From: Rudanella sp.
GTDB lineage: Bacteria > Bacteroidota > Bacteroidia > Cytophagales > Spirosomataceae
DNA: 6,389 nucleotides
Assembly: GCA_026785985.1 (NCBI GenBank)
Contig: JAJAYX010000859.1
Location: 1 to 6,389 of the forward strand
Direction: 5' to 3'
The notes beneath the pieces are model-generated. The model saw only the letters and a program-made list of their open reading frames with translations. It searched no databases and was not told the DNA's origin. The position numbers and the translations under genes were made by a program. Below are positions 5,555 through 6,389 of this stretch, in pieces; the first letter of the stretch is position 1; each line of letters starts with the position of its first letter.

Positions 5555-5773
5555 ATGCCATCGCTATTGATAACTCCCAAGGACCAAACAGAATTGGATT
5601 GGCTAACCGACTTGCTAACCCGCTTGAACATTGATATGACGGTTCTAAAGGAACAGGATGGCAAAGAACTGCCAAAAAAGCCCAACCGTATTCAGTCTTT
5701 GCGCGGAAGTATTAAAGGTCCGGCGGCTGACAGCCTGAACGAACACCTCAAAATAATCCGAAGCGAGTGGTGA
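5555..5773 (+). CDS. small antitoxin candidate paired with a PIN-domain toxin
   Basis: The gene encodes 72 residues, with no DNA-binding fold that I can name with confidence. The N-terminal part (MPSLLITPKDQTELDWLTDLLTRL) suggests one beta strand followed by an amphipathic helix. The middle is Lys/Pro-rich (about 37-45). The C-terminal segment SLRGSIKG (48-55) then LNEHLKIIRSEW (61-72) resembles the tails of small Bacteroidota antitoxin-like proteins, which end in a similar R-x-EW helix; this is recollection of a pattern, not a search. The main support is context: its stop overlaps the start of a VapC-like toxin, the usual layout for such pairs. A 7+7 palindrome overlaps the likely promoter and would suit autoregulation. 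No Shine-Dalgarno sequence precedes the ATG. The DNA is poorer in GC than the genes to the left. Confidence 0.75.
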   Translation: MPSLLITPKDQTELDWLTDLLTRLNIDMTVLKEQDGKELPKKPNRIQSLRGSIKGPAADSLNEHLKIIRSEW

Positions 5774-6156
5774 AACGGTATCTAATCGACAGTTCGGCGG
5801 TCAGCAAATACCTTGAAGAACGTTTCCCAGAGACGGGTTTGCAGTTCATGGATGATCTGTTCGGTCAGGAGAGCCTCATTTCTGTCATCACTCAAATTGA
5901 ACTGTTGAGTTGGAACCCTGCTGACAGAGATTTGGAAAATAAGGTCGCCACTTTTGTGGAAGACTCTGTGGTGCCTGAGTTGTCCGAGGAAATTGTTTTG
6001 GAAACAATTCGCCTTCGACGCAAGCACAAAATCAAAACACCCGATGCCATTATCGCGGCAACGGCTCTTGTCTATGGCCGCACTGTTGTGACTGATAACG
6101 AGCGGGATTTTGACAATATTAAAGGACCGAAGTGGATAAATCCGACTCGTTTGTAA
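5767..6156 (+). CDS. vapC: VapC-family type II toxin, PIN-domain ribonuclease
   Basis: PIN-domain toxins of the VapC type are Mg-dependent ribonucleases that cut tRNA or rRNA and so stop translation until the antitoxin binds. The 129 residues hold the acidic site in order: Asp8 in YLIDSS, Glu45 in ITQIELLSW, Asp93 in KTPDAIIAATAL, and Asp114 in TVVTDNERDF. Asp110 is nearby, and a Thr-Asp-Asn takes the place of the usual T-x-N. All four catalytic positions are present, so the enzyme looks intact. The start is one of two adjacent GTG codons: 5767 gives a 7-base overlap with the antitoxin gene, while 5770 gives the common 4-base GTGA overlap and 128 residues. I cannot decide between them, and no ribosome-binding site helps. 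Its cut target cannot be read from the sequence. Confidence 0.92.
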   Translation: MVKRYLIDSSAVSKYLEERFPETGLQFMDDLFGQESLISVITQIELLSWNPADRDLENKVATFVEDSVVPELSEEIVLETIRLRRKHKIKTPDAIIAATALVYGRTVVTDNERDFDNIKGPKWINPTRL

Positions 6157-6172
6157 TTGAGTTGCTTTAAAT

Positions 6173-6389
6173 ATGACAGAGAACACATCCACCGCACTTA
6201 TAAAATCCCAAACAATTTCCCCAGCTTTAGCGCGGGTAAGCGGGCAGTTGGCCGTGACGGAGCGACTGTTAGAGAAGCCTGTGGAACCTATTTTGATTCC
6301 GTATCGAAAAGGGGGTAAGTGGGGTTTTTGTGATGTTAAGGGAAATATAAAAATTCCGTGTGTTTATGCTGAAGTTGGTTTTTTTGAAA
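6173..6389 (+). CDS. WG-repeat protein, N-terminal part, cut by window edge
   Basis: I translated 72 residues from the ATG at 6173, and the frame stays open to the right edge. Residues about 42-72 form one WG repeat: Tyr44, the pair KWGF (49-52), an Asp at 54, Gly57, then the IPxxY core (61-65) and VGFFE. WG repeats usually come in tandem and form repeat beta structures used for binding; the partner here is unknown. No signal peptide is present: the first 40 residues are polar, with a helix-like stretch LARVSGQLAVTERLLEK (19-35). The gene starts 16 bases after the toxin stop on the same strand with no promoter visible between, so it may be co-transcribed with the toxin-antitoxin pair. Its GC is the lowest sampled in the window (about 38% in bases 6301-6360). 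Confidence 0.78.
   Translation, partial: MTENTSTALIKSQTISPALARVSGQLAVTERLLEKPVEPILIPYRKGGKWGFCDVKGNIKIPCVYAEVGFFE

Noticed and set aside
5782..6192. Minus-strand open frame of 136 codons over the toxin
   Set aside because: The plus strand encodes a complete PIN domain with all acidic residues; the antisense frame shows nothing recognisable.

Overview
The window looks like chromosomal DNA from a member of the Bacteroidota, most likely the Cytophagales (a Spirosoma-like genus is a guess). The reasons are a PorE-like TPR/PD40/OmpA lipoprotein typical of type IX secretion bacteria, an Mpl-type Mur ligase of the kind common in that phylum, near absence of Shine-Dalgarno sequences, and -7 boxes matching the Bacteroidota promoter pattern TAnnTTTG ahead of two genes. 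No rRNA, tRNA, CRISPR array or complete insertion sequence was seen.

Left part (1-5461), all genes on the minus strand, so read from right to left. mpl (4112-5461) is a peptidoglycan-recycling ligase. A LOG-family nucleotide phosphoribohydrolase (3368-3907) follows. Next is a 669-residue PorE-like outer-membrane lipoprotein (1178-3187), then an eight-helix TspO/MBR-like membrane protein (282-1061). The start of folK (HPPK, folate synthesis) overlaps the end of that gene by 29 bases and runs off the left edge. The theme is housekeeping plus cell envelope: two of the five products act on or bind peptidoglycan.

Right part (5555-6389), plus strand. A VapBC-like toxin-antitoxin pair, a 72-residue antitoxin candidate followed by a PIN-domain toxin with overlapping reading frames, is followed after 16 bases by the start of a WG-repeat protein cut by the window edge. 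GC counted by hand on sample 60-base lines is about 38-48% here against 50-60% in the left part, which suggests this block is accessory and laterally acquired. A 93-base divergent spacer holds a perfect -7 box for mpl and a 7+7 palindrome that is a likely operator for the toxin-antitoxin pair.

Spacers carry the most unusual structure. Between mpl and the LOG gene lies a 114-base element with perfect 19-base terminal inverted repeats flanked by an 8-base direct repeat, which looks like a MITE inserted 16 bases upstream of the LOG start codon. Other spacers hold a 14-base inverted repeat made of an ATGGTTT-type tandem, a nested inverted repeat over the mpl stop codon, and short direct repeats in the leader of the lipoprotein gene. 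I see no clearly new multi-gene system; the MITE-like element and the toxin-antitoxin/WG-repeat block deserve the second look.
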